Assembly: GCF_017573465.1 (NCBI RefSeq)
Contig: NZ_JAGEPF010000014.1
Coordinates: 124,001-188,000, forward strand
Direction of reading: 5' to 3'
Source of the DNA: Actinomadura violacea
GTDB lineage: Bacteria; Actinomycetota; Actinomycetes; Streptosporangiales; Streptosporangiaceae
DNA length: 64,000 nt
The notes beneath the pieces were generated by a model, which saw only the letters and a list, made by a program, of their open reading frames with translations, was not told the origin of the DNA and made no database searches. Of this stretch, positions 18,932 to 28,404 are shown in pieces (the stretch's first letter is position 1; every line of letters starts with the position of its first letter). The position numbers and the translations under genes were made by a program.

Positions 18932-21417
18932 TGACCTTCCTCGCCTTCCGCTGCTTCGTTGCCGAGGGCCTCGGCCGCTTCCGACCGTCCGCGCCGGGTG
19001 CCGCGCTGGTAGGAGCCCATGATCCGCTGGATCTCCTCGGGAGAGCGGCCCGGGTCGTCCGTTTCGTCCGGTTCATCCGCCACGATCGGCTCGTCCGTGC
19101 GCAGCGGTTCGGCGAGGTTCGCCTGCGGCACGCGGACGGGCAGGCCGGACGGGGTGGTGGAGATGTCGGGCACGGGGGGCAGGTCCTCCGGCTGGGTCGG
19201 TTCGGGATGCCCGCCGCCGGCGCCGGTGTGACCGGGCGGTGTGGACGGGGCGCCGCCGTGGGAGCGCGCTCCGCCCGCGGGGGGCTCGTCCTGCCGTCGG
19301 GGCAGGCCGCGTTCAGGGGTGCCGCCCGGGGCCTGCCCGGACGGGAGGGCCGGCGTCTCGCCCGGTTCCGGCGCGGGCGGCGGAACCGCCACCAGCGCGG
19401 GCGCGGACGGCGCCGGCTGCGGCCCGGTGCCGCCGGTGGTGAGGGTCGCGGCGCCGCCGGAACGGGCGCCGACCGCGGTCGGCTGCCGCACCTCCAGGCC
19501 GTTCTGCGTGGTCGTGGCCGCCGACACCCGCACCCGGTCGCTCTCCTCGACGACGAGCTCGGTCGGGACGACGACGACCGCGGTGGTGCCGCCGTAGGCG
19601 GACCGCTTCAGCGAGACCCGCAGCCCGTACCGCTCGGCGAGCTTGCTGACCACGAACAGGCCGAGCTGCACCGAGCTCTGCAGGTTGAAGTCCGGCGGGT
19701 CCTCGATCCGCGCGTTGATCTCGGCGAGCTTCTCGTCGGTCATGCCGAGCCCGCGGTCCTCGATGTCGATGGCGAAGCCGTTGGCGACCAGGTGCCCGCC
19801 GACCTGCACGACCGTGTCCGGCGGGGAGAACGACACGGCGTTCTCGATCAGCTCGGCGAGCAGGTGGGTGACGTCGCCGACCGCCCGTCCGGCCAGCTCG
19901 ACCGGGCCGAACGGCAGCACGGTGACGCGGGTGTAGTCCTCGACCTCGCCGACCGCGGCGCGGACGACGTCGATCATCGGCACCGAGCTGCGCCAGCCGC
20001 GGGCGGGCAGCGCGCCCGACAGCACGATGAGGTTCTCGGCGTTGCGCCGCATCCGGGTGGCGAGGTGGTCGAGCCGGAACAGCTCCTCCAGCTCCTTCAC
20101 CTCGATGTCGCGGCGGCGCTCCATGGTGTCCAGCATGGTCAGCTGCCGGTGCACGAGGGTCTGGGTGCGGCGGGCCAGGCTGAGCAGGACGTCGCGGATG
20201 CCGCGGCGCAGTTCCGCCTGCTCGACGGCGGTGCGGATCGCGGTCTCCTGGACGGCGTTGAACGCGCGTCCCACCTGCCCGATCTCGTCGGTGCCGAACT
20301 GCAGCGGCGGGGCCTCCACCGAGACGTCCACCTGCTCGCCGTGGCCGAGCCGTTCGACGACGCCGGGCAGCCGCTGCTCGGCCAGCTCCCACGCGGCGGT
20401 GCGCAGCCGTTCCAGCTGGCGCACCAGGGCGCGGGCGGTGGTGATGGACACGACGATCGAGGCGATGACCGCCAGGAGGCCGAGACCGCCGGCCAGGACC
20501 AGCCGGACGATGACCCAGGTCGCGATCGGGGTGGCCCGCTTGACGAGCCGGTCACCGGCGTCCTGGATGGTCGTGCGCATCTGCGCCAGCGCCGGCGTGG
20601 TGGCGGCGCGCCACTGGTCGGCGTTGATCCGCGGGCGCATCGTCCTGGACCGCTGCTGGAGGAGGACGTCCTCCATGGCGCGGACGGTGGCGAGCCGCTT
20701 GTCGGTGTTCAGCTCGCTCCACGCCTGGCGGTCGGCGGGCTCCATGTCGATCATGGCGCGCGAGTAGTTGAGCCGGCGCGCGCCGATGGCCTGCGCGATG
20801 TCGAGCCGGTCGCCGACGGTGATGCGCCCGGTCGCCAGCACGCCGGCGACGATCGCGTCCTCCTGGGAGAGCAGCTCCCACGACCGGTTGACGGCGATCT
20901 CCGCGCGCAGGGCGGTGGTGAAGCCCCGGTCGTCGAGCGTGGTCGTCCCGTCGTACATGTGGAAGATCGACTCGATGACGTCCGAGTAGGCCTGGACGGT
21001 GCGGTGCCGGTCGAAGGCGCCGGCGTCGATCGAGCGGCGCTCCTGGTCGAGGGAGGCGAGCTGGGCGACCATCTGGTCCAGCCGCTTGTCCATGCTGCCG
21101 TCGGCCGCGCGCCGGACCGCGCCGCTGCGGGCCTTCCGCACGACGATCTCCCGGTCCTTGTCGGTCCGGGCGCGCGCGGCGGAGAGCTGGTCGGGACTGA
21201 GCCGGCCGGTGGCGAGCATGGTCACCGTGAGGCGGCGCTCCTGCTGCAGGTCGACGAGCAGGGGGTCGCTCGGCGCCACCACGCTGTCCAGCGTGTTGAC
21301 GAAGAGCAGGTTCACGCCTTCGCGCAACGTCACCCAGGCCGCGAAGACCCACAGCGCCGTCAGCGAGAGCAGCAGGGCCGCAATCTTGGTCCGCAGTCGG
21401 GAGTTGCGGAAACGCAT
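18928..21417 (-). CDS. cvnA: Conservon sensor histidine kinase-like protein with NIT domain (CvnA)
   Basis: About 829 residues. TM1 near residues 10-30, an extracellular nitrate/nitrite-sensing (NIT)-type helical region to about 290, TM2 near 300-325, HAMP, and a HATPase_c domain with ELIENAVSFSPPD (N-box) and DRGLGM (G1). A ~200-residue proline-rich cytoplasmic tail follows. I chose the ATG at 21417 with GGGG 8 bases upstream; a TTG in frame at 21441 (TTGACA...) is less likely. It opens the cvnABCD operon, 210 bases after the terpene cyclase, so readthrough from the terpene genes is possible. Confidence 0.9.
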   Translation of the reverse strand: MRFRNSRLRTKIAALLLSLTALWVFAAWVTLREGVNLLFVNTLDSVVAPSDPLLVDLQQERRLTVTMLATGRLSPDQLSAARARTDKDREIVVRKARSGAVRRAADGSMDKRLDQMVAQLASLDQERRSIDAGAFDRHRTVQAYSDVIESIFHMYDGTTTLDDRGFTTALRAEIAVNRSWELLSQEDAIVAGVLATGRITVGDRLDIAQAIGARRLNYSRAMIDMEPADRQAWSELNTDKRLATVRAMEDVLLQQRSRTMRPRINADQWRAATTPALAQMRTTIQDAGDRLVKRATPIATWVIVRLVLAGGLGLLAVIASIVVSITTARALVRQLERLRTAAWELAEQRLPGVVERLGHGEQVDVSVEAPPLQFGTDEIGQVGRAFNAVQETAIRTAVEQAELRRGIRDVLLSLARRTQTLVHRQLTMLDTMERRRDIEVKELEELFRLDHLATRMRRNAENLIVLSGALPARGWRSSVPMIDVVRAAVGEVEDYTRVTVLPFGPVELAGRAVGDVTHLLAELIENAVSFSPPDTVVQVGGHLVANGFAIDIEDRGLGMTDEKLAEINARIEDPPDFNLQSSVQLGLFVVSKLAERYGLRVSLKRSAYGGTTAVVVVPTELVVEESDRVRVSAATTTQNGLEVRQPTAVGARSGGAATLTTGGTGPQPAPSAPALVAVPPPAPEPGETPALPSGQAPGGTPERGLPRRQDEPPAGGARSHGGAPSTPPGHTGAGGGHPEPTQPEDLPPVPDISTTPSGLPVRVPQANLAEPLRTDEPIVADEPDETDDPGRSPEEIQRIMGSYQRGTRRGRSEAAEALGNEAAEGEEGQ

Positions 21418-21533
21418 TCTGATCGCCCCAACAATTGTCAAGGTGCCTGCAATGCGAGGTGCTGGGCCTGGCTGCGGGACACCCGGTGGCGGTTTGTGCG
21501 GTCGGCGCTATGCCGGGTATCGGTCAGCGCACC

Positions 21534-21582
21534 GGTGAACCTTACCAACGCCACCAAACCTGCTCAAGGTGAATGGTTTACC
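21534..21582. promoter_or_regulatory. Paired imperfect dyads upstream of cvnA
   Basis: Two related imperfect palindromes, GGTGAACCTTACC (21534-21546) and GGTGAATGGTTTACC (21568-21582), 117-165 bases upstream of the cvnA start and between it and the terpene cyclase. Their similarity suggests a repeated operator, but no regulator is recognised. Confidence 0.3.
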
Positions 21583-21626
21583 CTGTGACTTCTCGCCAGG
21601 TCGGGATGGGTGGGGTGTGGGGAAAT

Positions 21627-23387
21627 TCACCGGGTTGAAACAGGGACGTCGCTTCGGGCGAGGTGAAGGGCGCCCAGGACCGCCGCGCGCACGATCGTAA
21701 TTGGGCGATATAGGTCTTTATCATGCCAAAGCGGATGCTTGTCGGAGTCGATGTCGGCCACCAGCCCGCGCACGCCCTCCGGCACCAGCCCGCGTACGCC
21801 CTCTGACCTGCGCCGGACCGCCGCGCGGAGGTAGGCGTCACCGCGCCTGACCGCCGCGGCCGCGTCCCCAGACGGCACTCCTCGCCGCCCGCCGGCGGCC
21901 GCCCGGGTCAGGGTCAGGATCTGGACGGCGTACGCGGTCTCCTCCGCGGTCCCGTCCCAGCGGCCCCACGAACCGTCCGCGCGCTGTTCCCGGATCACCC
22001 ACCCGATGGCGCGGTCCACGGCCGGTACGGCGTCCGGGCCGCCGAACGCGTCCAGCGCCAGCGCGCAGCAGGCGGTCGCGTACAGCGGCGACGCGTGCCA
22101 CCGGTCCGTCCAGCGGCCGGCGTCGTCCTGCCGACCGACCAGCCAGGACGCCACTTTCCGGGCGGTCGCCGCGTAACGGCCGGACGGGCCCGCCCCGGCC
22201 GATCGCGCATAATGGCCGAACGCCTCAAGGACGTGCGCGTTCGTCGTCACCGACCGGCCGTCCTCGCCGGGCCAGCTGGAGAAATGCGCGCCCGCTTCGT
22301 ACCGCCAGAGCAGATCGGGCGGAACCGGCTCGTTCAGCAGCGACAACGCGTACAGCACACCCGAACTCGTATCGGCGTCCGGAGGAAGTCCCGGGCCGCC
22401 GGGCGCACCGTCCTCGCCCAGCGAGGCTTGCATCTCCGCGATGAGCCGGGACGGCACCGCGAGCGGAATTCCGGCGCGCGCGAGCCAGCCGAGCACCCAG
22501 CCCCGCTCGAAATTGGTGATCGGCGTCGCCACCGGGACGGGACCGCCCCACTGCCGGGCGGCCGCCTCCAGGTAACGGCGCGCGCCGCCGTCGAGGTCAT
22601 CGCCGCCGTCGGCGCCGCGCGTCCCCAGCCAGGCCGCCGTCGCCGCGGCCGATGCGCCGACCGTCGCGAAGGTCGCGCGGGCGGTGCGACCGGGAGGCGC
22701 GGGCACGTCCACGGGACGCACCGAGGTCGCGCCGTACGCGGAAGGCCCGGCGATCTCCAGCGCGTGCAGCAGCTTCACGGGCACGGCGCCGCCCTCGGCG
22801 AGATGCTTGCGGACGGACGGCAGGAGCGAGCCGTCCATCCCCGCGGGCGGGCGCAACCGCCCGGACCAGCCGAAGGAGGAGTCACCGGACGGCGCCGGGC
22901 GCAGCCGGTCCAGCCGTCCGTTGATCGCCTCGATGAGGGACGGGGTGATGTGCTCGATCGCCGGCATGTCCGGGAAGTCGGGAGTGTTGCCGTCGTCCAG
23001 CCAGTCCCCGAGGAGGCGCAGGGCCCGCTCGGCGGCGGCGGCCACCTCGGCGCGGCCGGCGCCGTCCGCCCACGGCCGTCCCTCCGGGACCAGCGTGGAG
23101 AGCAGGGCGTCGGTGGCGCTCAACGTGGGGACCAGCGCGTACCCCGCGTCGGGCGGGCCCCAGCCGCCGTCCGCCCGCTGCTGGTCGAGCAGGAACCGCA
23201 GCCGCCGGACGTGCCCGGTCAGCCACGGCGCGAGGCCCACCACCCGGCCCGTCTCGTACACCGACGCGGACGCCGTGCCCCAGGGGGCCTGGACCAGGCC
23301 GCCGACGAGCGCGTTCGCGGCCTCGGCGACCTCGTCCGGGGGAGGTTCACCGCTGGCCGTACTGGGTTCCGCCTCCTCGACGGTCAC
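21627..23387 (-). CDS. Class II terpene cyclase-like protein with DxDTS motif
   Basis: 586 residues with prenyltransferase/squalene-cyclase repeats: QW-type motifs QQRADGGWG (residues 69-77) and EQRADGSWG (467-475), and a C-terminal WHDKDLYRPITIVRA element typical of class II diterpene/drimane cyclases. The catalytic acid motif, normally DxDD, reads D-A-D-T-S at 337-341. This resembles the DxDT(T/S) variant reported for drimenyl diphosphate synthases, so the protein may protonate farnesyl or a longer prenyl diphosphate and retain the diphosphate. GTG start overlaps the preceding terpene synthase by 4 bases. A 21-base tandem duplication near the 3' end repeats GVRGLV. Confidence 0.75.
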   Translation of the reverse strand: MTVEEAEPSTASGEPPPDEVAEAANALVGGLVQAPWGTASASVYETGRVVGLAPWLTGHVRRLRFLLDQQRADGGWGPPDAGYALVPTLSATDALLSTLVPEGRPWADGAGRAEVAAAAERALRLLGDWLDDGNTPDFPDMPAIEHITPSLIEAINGRLDRLRPAPSGDSSFGWSGRLRPPAGMDGSLLPSVRKHLAEGGAVPVKLLHALEIAGPSAYGATSVRPVDVPAPPGRTARATFATVGASAAATAAWLGTRGADGGDDLDGGARRYLEAAARQWGGPVPVATPITNFERGWVLGWLARAGIPLAVPSRLIAEMQASLGEDGAPGGPGLPPDADTSSGVLYALSLLNEPVPPDLLWRYEAGAHFSSWPGEDGRSVTTNAHVLEAFGHYARSAGAGPSGRYAATARKVASWLVGRQDDAGRWTDRWHASPLYATACCALALDAFGGPDAVPAVDRAIGWVIREQRADGSWGRWDGTAEETAYAVQILTLTRAAAGGRRGVPSGDAAAAVRRGDAYLRAAVRRRSEGVRGLVPEGVRGLVADIDSDKHPLWHDKDLYRPITIVRAAVLGALHLARSDVPVSTR

Positions 23388-24304
23388 AGCGACCCCCAGT
23401 AGTCGCTCAGCTCGTAGAAACCGGTGCTGTAGCCGATCTGCCGTTCGAGATAGGCCACCGCCTCCGGGCAGTCCGCGCGCAGCGGCGCGAGGAGCTCACC
23501 GCACCGCTCGACGATCCGGCCGATCCGCTCGGTGATCGTGGCGCGGTCCACCCCGAGCATCTGCGGGTTCAGGTCGCCCCACGTGACGTCGCGCTCGTAG
23601 GTGGCGAGGTCGTTGAGCAGCCGGAGGATGCGCTGCACCTCGCGGCTCACCGCCTGCAGCTCGCCGGCGTGGGCGAGCACGCCGGCGTCCGCGTGCACGA
23701 TCCAGTGGGAGACGTTGACCCACGCCGAGCCGTAGTTGTCGGCGTTGTCGAGGTACTCGTCGAACGTCGGCCACGCCGCCCGGTCGCCGCTCTTCCAGTC
23801 CCATTCGCGGGCCCCGCACTCCAGCAGCCTGCGCAGCTGCGCCCGCCAGTCGTCGCGCAGGCTCGCGAAGGCGGGCGACTGCGCGACCTCGTCCCTGATC
23901 TCGGCGAGGAACAGGGTGAGGCCGTCGCCCGGCACCGGCGGGGCGCCGTCGGCGACCGCGAGGCACCGCCGGTTGATGTCCTCGATCTCGGCGCGCTCCG
24001 CCGCGACATGGTCCACCAGCCAGTCCAGGCCGAAGATCCACAGCGAGGTGCGCGCCGCCATCCGGATGCCCGCCGCGTCCAGCCACGGGGAGCCGAACGC
24101 GTTCGCGCAGGCCACCGCGTTGAACAGGGTCTCGTCGATCGGCTTGGCGTCGAACAGGCCGGGGTGGTCGGCGGCGCACGCCGCGAGGTCACGGGCGCAC
24201 TTGACGGCCTGGGCCATGACGGCCCCGGTGCCGCGCGCCTCCGCGAGGGCGTCCGGGCGCGCGAGGCCGGACGGCCGCGAGGCCGCCCCGTCCGCCGCGG
24301 TCAC
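23384..24304 (-). CDS. Class I terpene synthase
   Basis: 306 residues with the alpha-helical class I terpene synthase pattern. The metal motif is D94-W-L-V-D98 in FGLDWLVDHV, a D-xxx-D form instead of DDxxD. The NSE/DTE triad is N231, T235, D239 in LLNDLATYERD. The GTG start at 24304 overlaps the P450 stop (GTGA); longer upstream reading would lie inside the P450. Together with the adjacent class II cyclase it suggests a two-step labdane- or drimane-type pathway: class II cyclisation, then diphosphate ionisation here. The product is unknown. Confidence 0.78.
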   Translation of the reverse strand: MTAADGAASRPSGLARPDALAEARGTGAVMAQAVKCARDLAACAADHPGLFDAKPIDETLFNAVACANAFGSPWLDAAGIRMAARTSLWIFGLDWLVDHVAAERAEIEDINRRCLAVADGAPPVPGDGLTLFLAEIRDEVAQSPAFASLRDDWRAQLRRLLECGAREWDWKSGDRAAWPTFDEYLDNADNYGSAWVNVSHWIVHADAGVLAHAGELQAVSREVQRILRLLNDLATYERDVTWGDLNPQMLGVDRATITERIGRIVERCGELLAPLRADCPEAVAYLERQIGYSTGFYELSDYWGSL

Positions 24305-25674
24305 GCTCCGTGTCCGGCGACGGGCGTCAGCGTCATCTCCAGCGACTGCCGCGGCCGCAGCGTCGCGCCGATCTTGGGCATCGCCGGAACCGCCTCCGAC
24401 AGCGTCGGCCGGAACCGGCTGAGGATGCTCGTCAGGATCATCTGCGCCTCCACGTTGAACACGTGCCGGCCGATGCATTGGTGCGGTCCACCGCCGAACG
24501 GGAAATAGGCGTAGCGGTGCCGCTTGCGGACGTTCTCCGGGGTGAAGCGCTCGGGGTCGAACTCCAGCGGCCGCTCCCACACCGACGCCAGCCGGTGGGT
24601 GAGGAACGGGCTGATCAGCACCGGGTCGCCCGGCTTGATCGGGACGCCGCCGATGGTCGTCGCCTCGGTGGCCATGCGCGGGAACATCCACCCGACGGGG
24701 TAGAGCCGCAGCAGTTCCTGGACGACCTGCGTGACGTACGGCAGCCGGTGCAGGTGCTCGGGACGGACCGGCTCGCCGCCGACGACCGCGTCGATCTCCT
24801 CGACCAGCCGCGCCTCCACGTCCGGGTGGTCGTGCAGCAGCGGCCACAGCCACGTCAGGGCCAGCGTCGTGGTCTCGGTGCTCGTGGCGAACATGGCGAG
24901 CAGGTTGTCGCGGATCCACCGGTCGTCCGGCGGCGCGCCGTCCTCGGCCCGGGCCTGGCACAGCGCGGTGAAGATGTCGCTGCCGTCGCCCGGGTCGTCG
25001 CGGTACCGCTCCACCAGCTCGAACAGCACCTCGTCCATCACCTGGACGGCGTCCTTGAACGCCCGGTCGCCGGGCATCGGGAGCACGCGCGGCACGAACG
25101 GCAGCAGGAACCGGACCGAGATCGAGGTGGCGATCTGGTCGAACGTCGGGATCAGCCGGTTCGCCTCGACCGGGGAGATCTTGTCGCCGAACAGGACCTT
25201 GATGACGGTCTCGTTGACGATCCGGCTCATCTCGGGCAGCACGTCGATGGGCCGGCCCTCGCGGGCCGGCTCGTCCAGTTTCCCGACGGCCGTATTGATG
25301 GCCTCCGCCATCAGCCCGGTGAGGCGGTTCACATTACGTGTGGTGAAGACGGGCTGCAGAACCCGTTTGCTGTGCTCCCATTCCCCGCCCTCGGAAAGGA
25401 TGCTGTCGCCCATCAGTTCGCGGAGGGGACGCCAGAAGATGCCATCGCGCAGAAAGTTCTGCGATTCGCGCCGCAATACCTGCTGCACATGGTCGGGATG
25501 TGTGGCGAGGTAAGGATGGGAAGCGCCGAGGTCCAGCCGGATGAGCCGGCCGTCCGACTCCCTGCTGATCCGCTCCAGTTCCCGTAGCGGGTCGCGGACG
25601 AAGCCGCTGACCGTCCGGTAAAGGGGGAAGTTCTTCGCTTTGGCGGCGGGAACGCTGGCGACGTCAACGGACAT
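24301..25674 (-). CDS. Cytochrome P450, terpene-locus
   Basis: 457-residue class I-type bacterial P450. The heme loop FGGGPHQCIGRHVF has the axial Cys at 400, the ExxR motif is ELLR (in VVQELLRLYP), and the I-helix reads ATSTETT, where the usual glycine of AGxxTT is absent. Overall it resembles terpene-oxidising P450s of the pentalenene oxygenase type; this is by eye. It is first in the operon P450-class I synthase-class II cyclase, each overlapping by 4 bases, so it probably oxidises the locus product. No ferredoxin gene is adjacent. Confidence 0.88.
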   Translation of the reverse strand: MSVDVASVPAAKAKNFPLYRTVSGFVRDPLRELERISRESDGRLIRLDLGASHPYLATHPDHVQQVLRRESQNFLRDGIFWRPLRELMGDSILSEGGEWEHSKRVLQPVFTTRNVNRLTGLMAEAINTAVGKLDEPAREGRPIDVLPEMSRIVNETVIKVLFGDKISPVEANRLIPTFDQIATSISVRFLLPFVPRVLPMPGDRAFKDAVQVMDEVLFELVERYRDDPGDGSDIFTALCQARAEDGAPPDDRWIRDNLLAMFATSTETTTLALTWLWPLLHDHPDVEARLVEEIDAVVGGEPVRPEHLHRLPYVTQVVQELLRLYPVGWMFPRMATEATTIGGVPIKPGDPVLISPFLTHRLASVWERPLEFDPERFTPENVRKRHRYAYFPFGGGPHQCIGRHVFNVEAQMILTSILSRFRPTLSEAVPAMPKIGATLRPRQSLEMTLTPVAGHGA

Positions 25675-26008
25675 TCTCGGCTGCCCCTAGGTCAGGAGTT
25701 AAGCGGCGAGTGCCCTGCGGCTCGCTCGCGCCGTGCCGCATGGCGAGGAGTAATGTGCAGTTATGGGTGTCTGTTCATCTTTGTGAGACTTGTGCTTTTT
25801 GCTCGCTTCTGTGGAAGTATCACATGATCATTTGCCGCGCTCAAGGGGTGGACCGGTAGAAATCTCAACCTGTGAAGCGTGACGTATGTCACTTGCTGGA
25901 CGCCTTGTCTCATTTGTCGAGACGGCTTGACAGGCCCCCGCGGTCGGGGGTCTCGGGCGTGCATCGCACGACGGACGGAGTGGCCGTCCGAACTGGGGGA
26001 ATGCTCGC
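25675..26008. other. Intergenic region upstream of the terpene operon
   Basis: About 330 bases without a convincing gene, locally richer in A+T than the surroundings at about 25,750-25,900. It should hold the promoter of the P450 operon. Dyads seen: GTGACGTATGTCAC (25879-25892, perfect 5-base arms) and ATGATCAT (25824-25831). No clear -35/-10 pair was identified on the minus strand. Confidence 0.6.
25935..25950 (-). terminator. Short GC hairpin
   Basis: CCCCCG/CGGGGG stem with a 4-base loop (CGGT), about 60 bases beyond the stop of the small secreted-protein gene on the minus strand. No T tract follows. Confidence 0.4.
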
Positions 26009-26383
26009 TTACCGGCTGTTGCGGAGGTCGGGCAGGAGGGCCGGCCAGGCGAGCCGCCCGGCGACCCGCACCTTTCCGGTCACCGTCCGCCCGCCGCAGT
26101 CCACCGAGACCCGGTACGTGTCCGGCCGCGCGCCGTCCTTGATCTCCGCGGTGCCGCCGGTGCCGTCCAGCAGGGCCCGCTCGTCGAACGCGTCCGACGA
26201 GGCCCGGTGCCGTCCCGGCCCGCAGCCCGGAACCGACAACTCGACCTTCTGCCCCGCGCGGACCGTCCCCGGCCGCACCGTCAGCCCGTCCTTCCCGGAC
26301 GTCGTCGCCTGACCCGCCGCCGGCGCCAGCAGGCCCGCCGCGACGAGCGCGGTCCCCAGCACGGTGACGCTCAGCAGACGCAA
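26009..26383 (-). CDS. Small secreted protein, function unknown
   Basis: 124 residues from a TTG start that has SD CGAGGAG 5 bases upstream; a start 12 codons earlier lacks such a site. The N-terminus is a clear signal peptide: hydrophobic LLSVTVLGTALVAAGLLAPA followed by AGQA as a possible cleavage point. The mature part looks like a small beta-rich domain with Cys in VPGCGPGRH and VDCGGR, plausibly a disulfide, of the kind seen in short actinobacterial exported beta-sandwich proteins. No family recognised. Confidence 0.65.
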   Translation of the reverse strand: MRLLSVTVLGTALVAAGLLAPAAGQATTSGKDGLTVRPGTVRAGQKVELSVPGCGPGRHRASSDAFDERALLDGTGGTAEIKDGARPDTYRVSVDCGGRTVTGKVRVAGRLAWPALLPDLRNSR

Positions 26384-26518
26384 CGGGGCTCCTCGTGTCC
26401 GGAATGTGACGTGCGGCACTCTAGTGCCTCCACCGGAGCGCCTTCAATCCATCGCTCCCACCGGACCAATGACCCAACCGATCGAACGCTCATGACGCCC
26501 CGGGCTAGCCTGGAGGAC

Positions 26519-27164
<646 letters not shown>

Positions 27165-27172
<8 letters not shown>

Positions 27173-27476
27173 GGGGCGGCACTGCTGCGAGGACATGGCG
27201 CGGCAGGTCGGCCATTCGTGCGAACTGCACGAGGATCGGTTCGACTGCCCGGATGCGCTCGTCAACTACAGCGCGAAGTTCGACGAGTACGGCCTGATCG
27301 TCCATGACGGTGGCGGCAGCGTCATCTCGATCGCTTTCTGCCCGTGGTGCGGCACCCGGCTGCCACCTTCCCAGCGCGATGCCTGGTTCGACGCCCTCGA
27401 ACACCGAGGGATAGACCCGGGAGAGGACGAAGTTCCGCCGGAGTTCCAGACCAGTGCCTGGAGAACCGCCCTGTAA
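27165..27476 (+). CDS. DUF6980-type cysteine-rich protein
   Basis: 103 residues resembling DUF6980 proteins of actinobacteria: HCCEDMARQV near the start, a central FDCPDALVNYSAKFDEYGLIVHDGG, then FCPWCGTRLPPSQRDAWFD. The HCC, C-x-H-C and CxxC groups suggest a zinc-binding fold. Function unknown. It overlaps the msrA end by 8 bases, so it is probably co-expressed with it; a link to oxidative stress is only positional. A GC palindrome GGGGCGCCCC follows the stop at about 27478. Confidence 0.75.
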
Positions 27477-27585
27477 GGGGGCGCCCCGAGGTAGAAAGTG
27501 CTCTCTTTTTGGTCGCTTGCCGGGGTAGTGCTCACTTCGCCTCGACGGTTTCGGTGCGGTGATCGCGTGAGGGATACTGGCCGCC

Positions 27586-28323
27586 GTGGATGAGGTCCAG
27601 GTCGTCGTCGCCCATTCTGAACGCGCGACCTTGCGCGTCGGCGATGTGTTCCTGAAGGTGGACGCTGACCAGGCGCGTCTCGACGTCGAGGTCGAGGCGA
27701 TGGCCCTGGCGCCGGTCCCGACCCCGGAGGTCCTGTGGCGCAAGCCGCCCGCGCTCGCGATCGCCGCCGTCCCGGGGACGGCGCTCGGCCTTCTCGGCGA
27801 GCCGTCGACCGCGTCGCCGGCGGCGTGGGCCGCGGCAGGGGCGGCCATCCGGAAGTTGCACGACGCGCCGTTGCCCCCGTGGCGCAGCCGAGGCCCTGGC
27901 AAGCTGGCGGCGGATCTCGACGCCGAGTGCGAGTGGCTCCTGGCGAACGACGTCCTTCCGTCCGACCTGGTCACGCGCAACCGCCAGGTCGCCGAGGCCG
28001 CGCTCCGGCCGTGGGATCCGGTGTTCACGCACGGCGATCTGCAGATCTCGCACGTGTTCGTGGACGGTGACGAGGTCACCGGCGTCATCGACTGGTCCGA
28101 GGCGAGTCAGGGCGACGCCCTGTTCGACCTCGCCATCCTGACGCTCGGGCACGAGGAGCACCTCGGCGACGTCATCGCCGGCTATGGCACCGACGTCGAT
28201 GTCGACGTGATCCGCGCGTGGTGGTCGTTGCGAAGCCTGCTGGCGATGCGCTGGCTGGCCGAGCACGGCTTCGACCCGTCCGCGCCTGGCTGCGAGGTCG
28301 ACGTGCTGAGAGCCCGGATGTGA
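27586..28323 (+). CDS. Aminoglycoside phosphotransferase (APH)-family kinase
   Basis: 245-residue small-molecule kinase-like protein. The catalytic loop HGDLQISHV near residue 150 carries the Brenner-type H-x-D, and the metal-binding DWSEA follows near 169. Short for an APH (usually 260-300), with a trimmed N-lobe. Substrate unknown; many such actinobacterial proteins are not resistance enzymes. GTG start with GATACT 10-15 bases upstream and no Shine-Dalgarno, so the mRNA may be leaderless. Confidence 0.8.
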   Translation: MDEVQVVVAHSERATLRVGDVFLKVDADQARLDVEVEAMALAPVPTPEVLWRKPPALAIAAVPGTALGLLGEPSTASPAAWAAAGAAIRKLHDAPLPPWRSRGPGKLAADLDAECEWLLANDVLPSDLVTRNRQVAEAALRPWDPVFTHGDLQISHVFVDGDEVTGVIDWSEASQGDALFDLAILTLGHEEHLGDVIAGYGTDVDVDVIRAWWSLRSLLAMRWLAEHGFDPSAPGCEVDVLRARM

Positions 28324-28339
28324 GGCTGCGCGGGTGCGA

Positions 28340-28359
28340 TTGCTAGGTACGCCTAGCAA
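28340..28359. terminator. Bidirectional hairpin terminator
   Basis: Perfect stem TTGCTAGG / CCTAGCAA with loop TACG, located 17 bases after the APH-like gene and 46 bases beyond the stop of the convergent YciI-like gene. Confidence 0.6.
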
Positions 28360-28404
28360 GGCGGTGCTGGTGATGGGCTCGGCGGGTTCGCGCTTGTCCG
28401 TGCT

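Noticed and set aside
24301..25674. P450 as a CYP157-type conservon enzyme lacking ExxR
   Set aside because: An ExxR motif (ELLR) is present and the gene belongs to the terpene operon.
25761..25964. Minus-strand 67-codon frame upstream of the P450
   Set aside because: Lies in an AT-rich promoter-like region and shows no conserved features.
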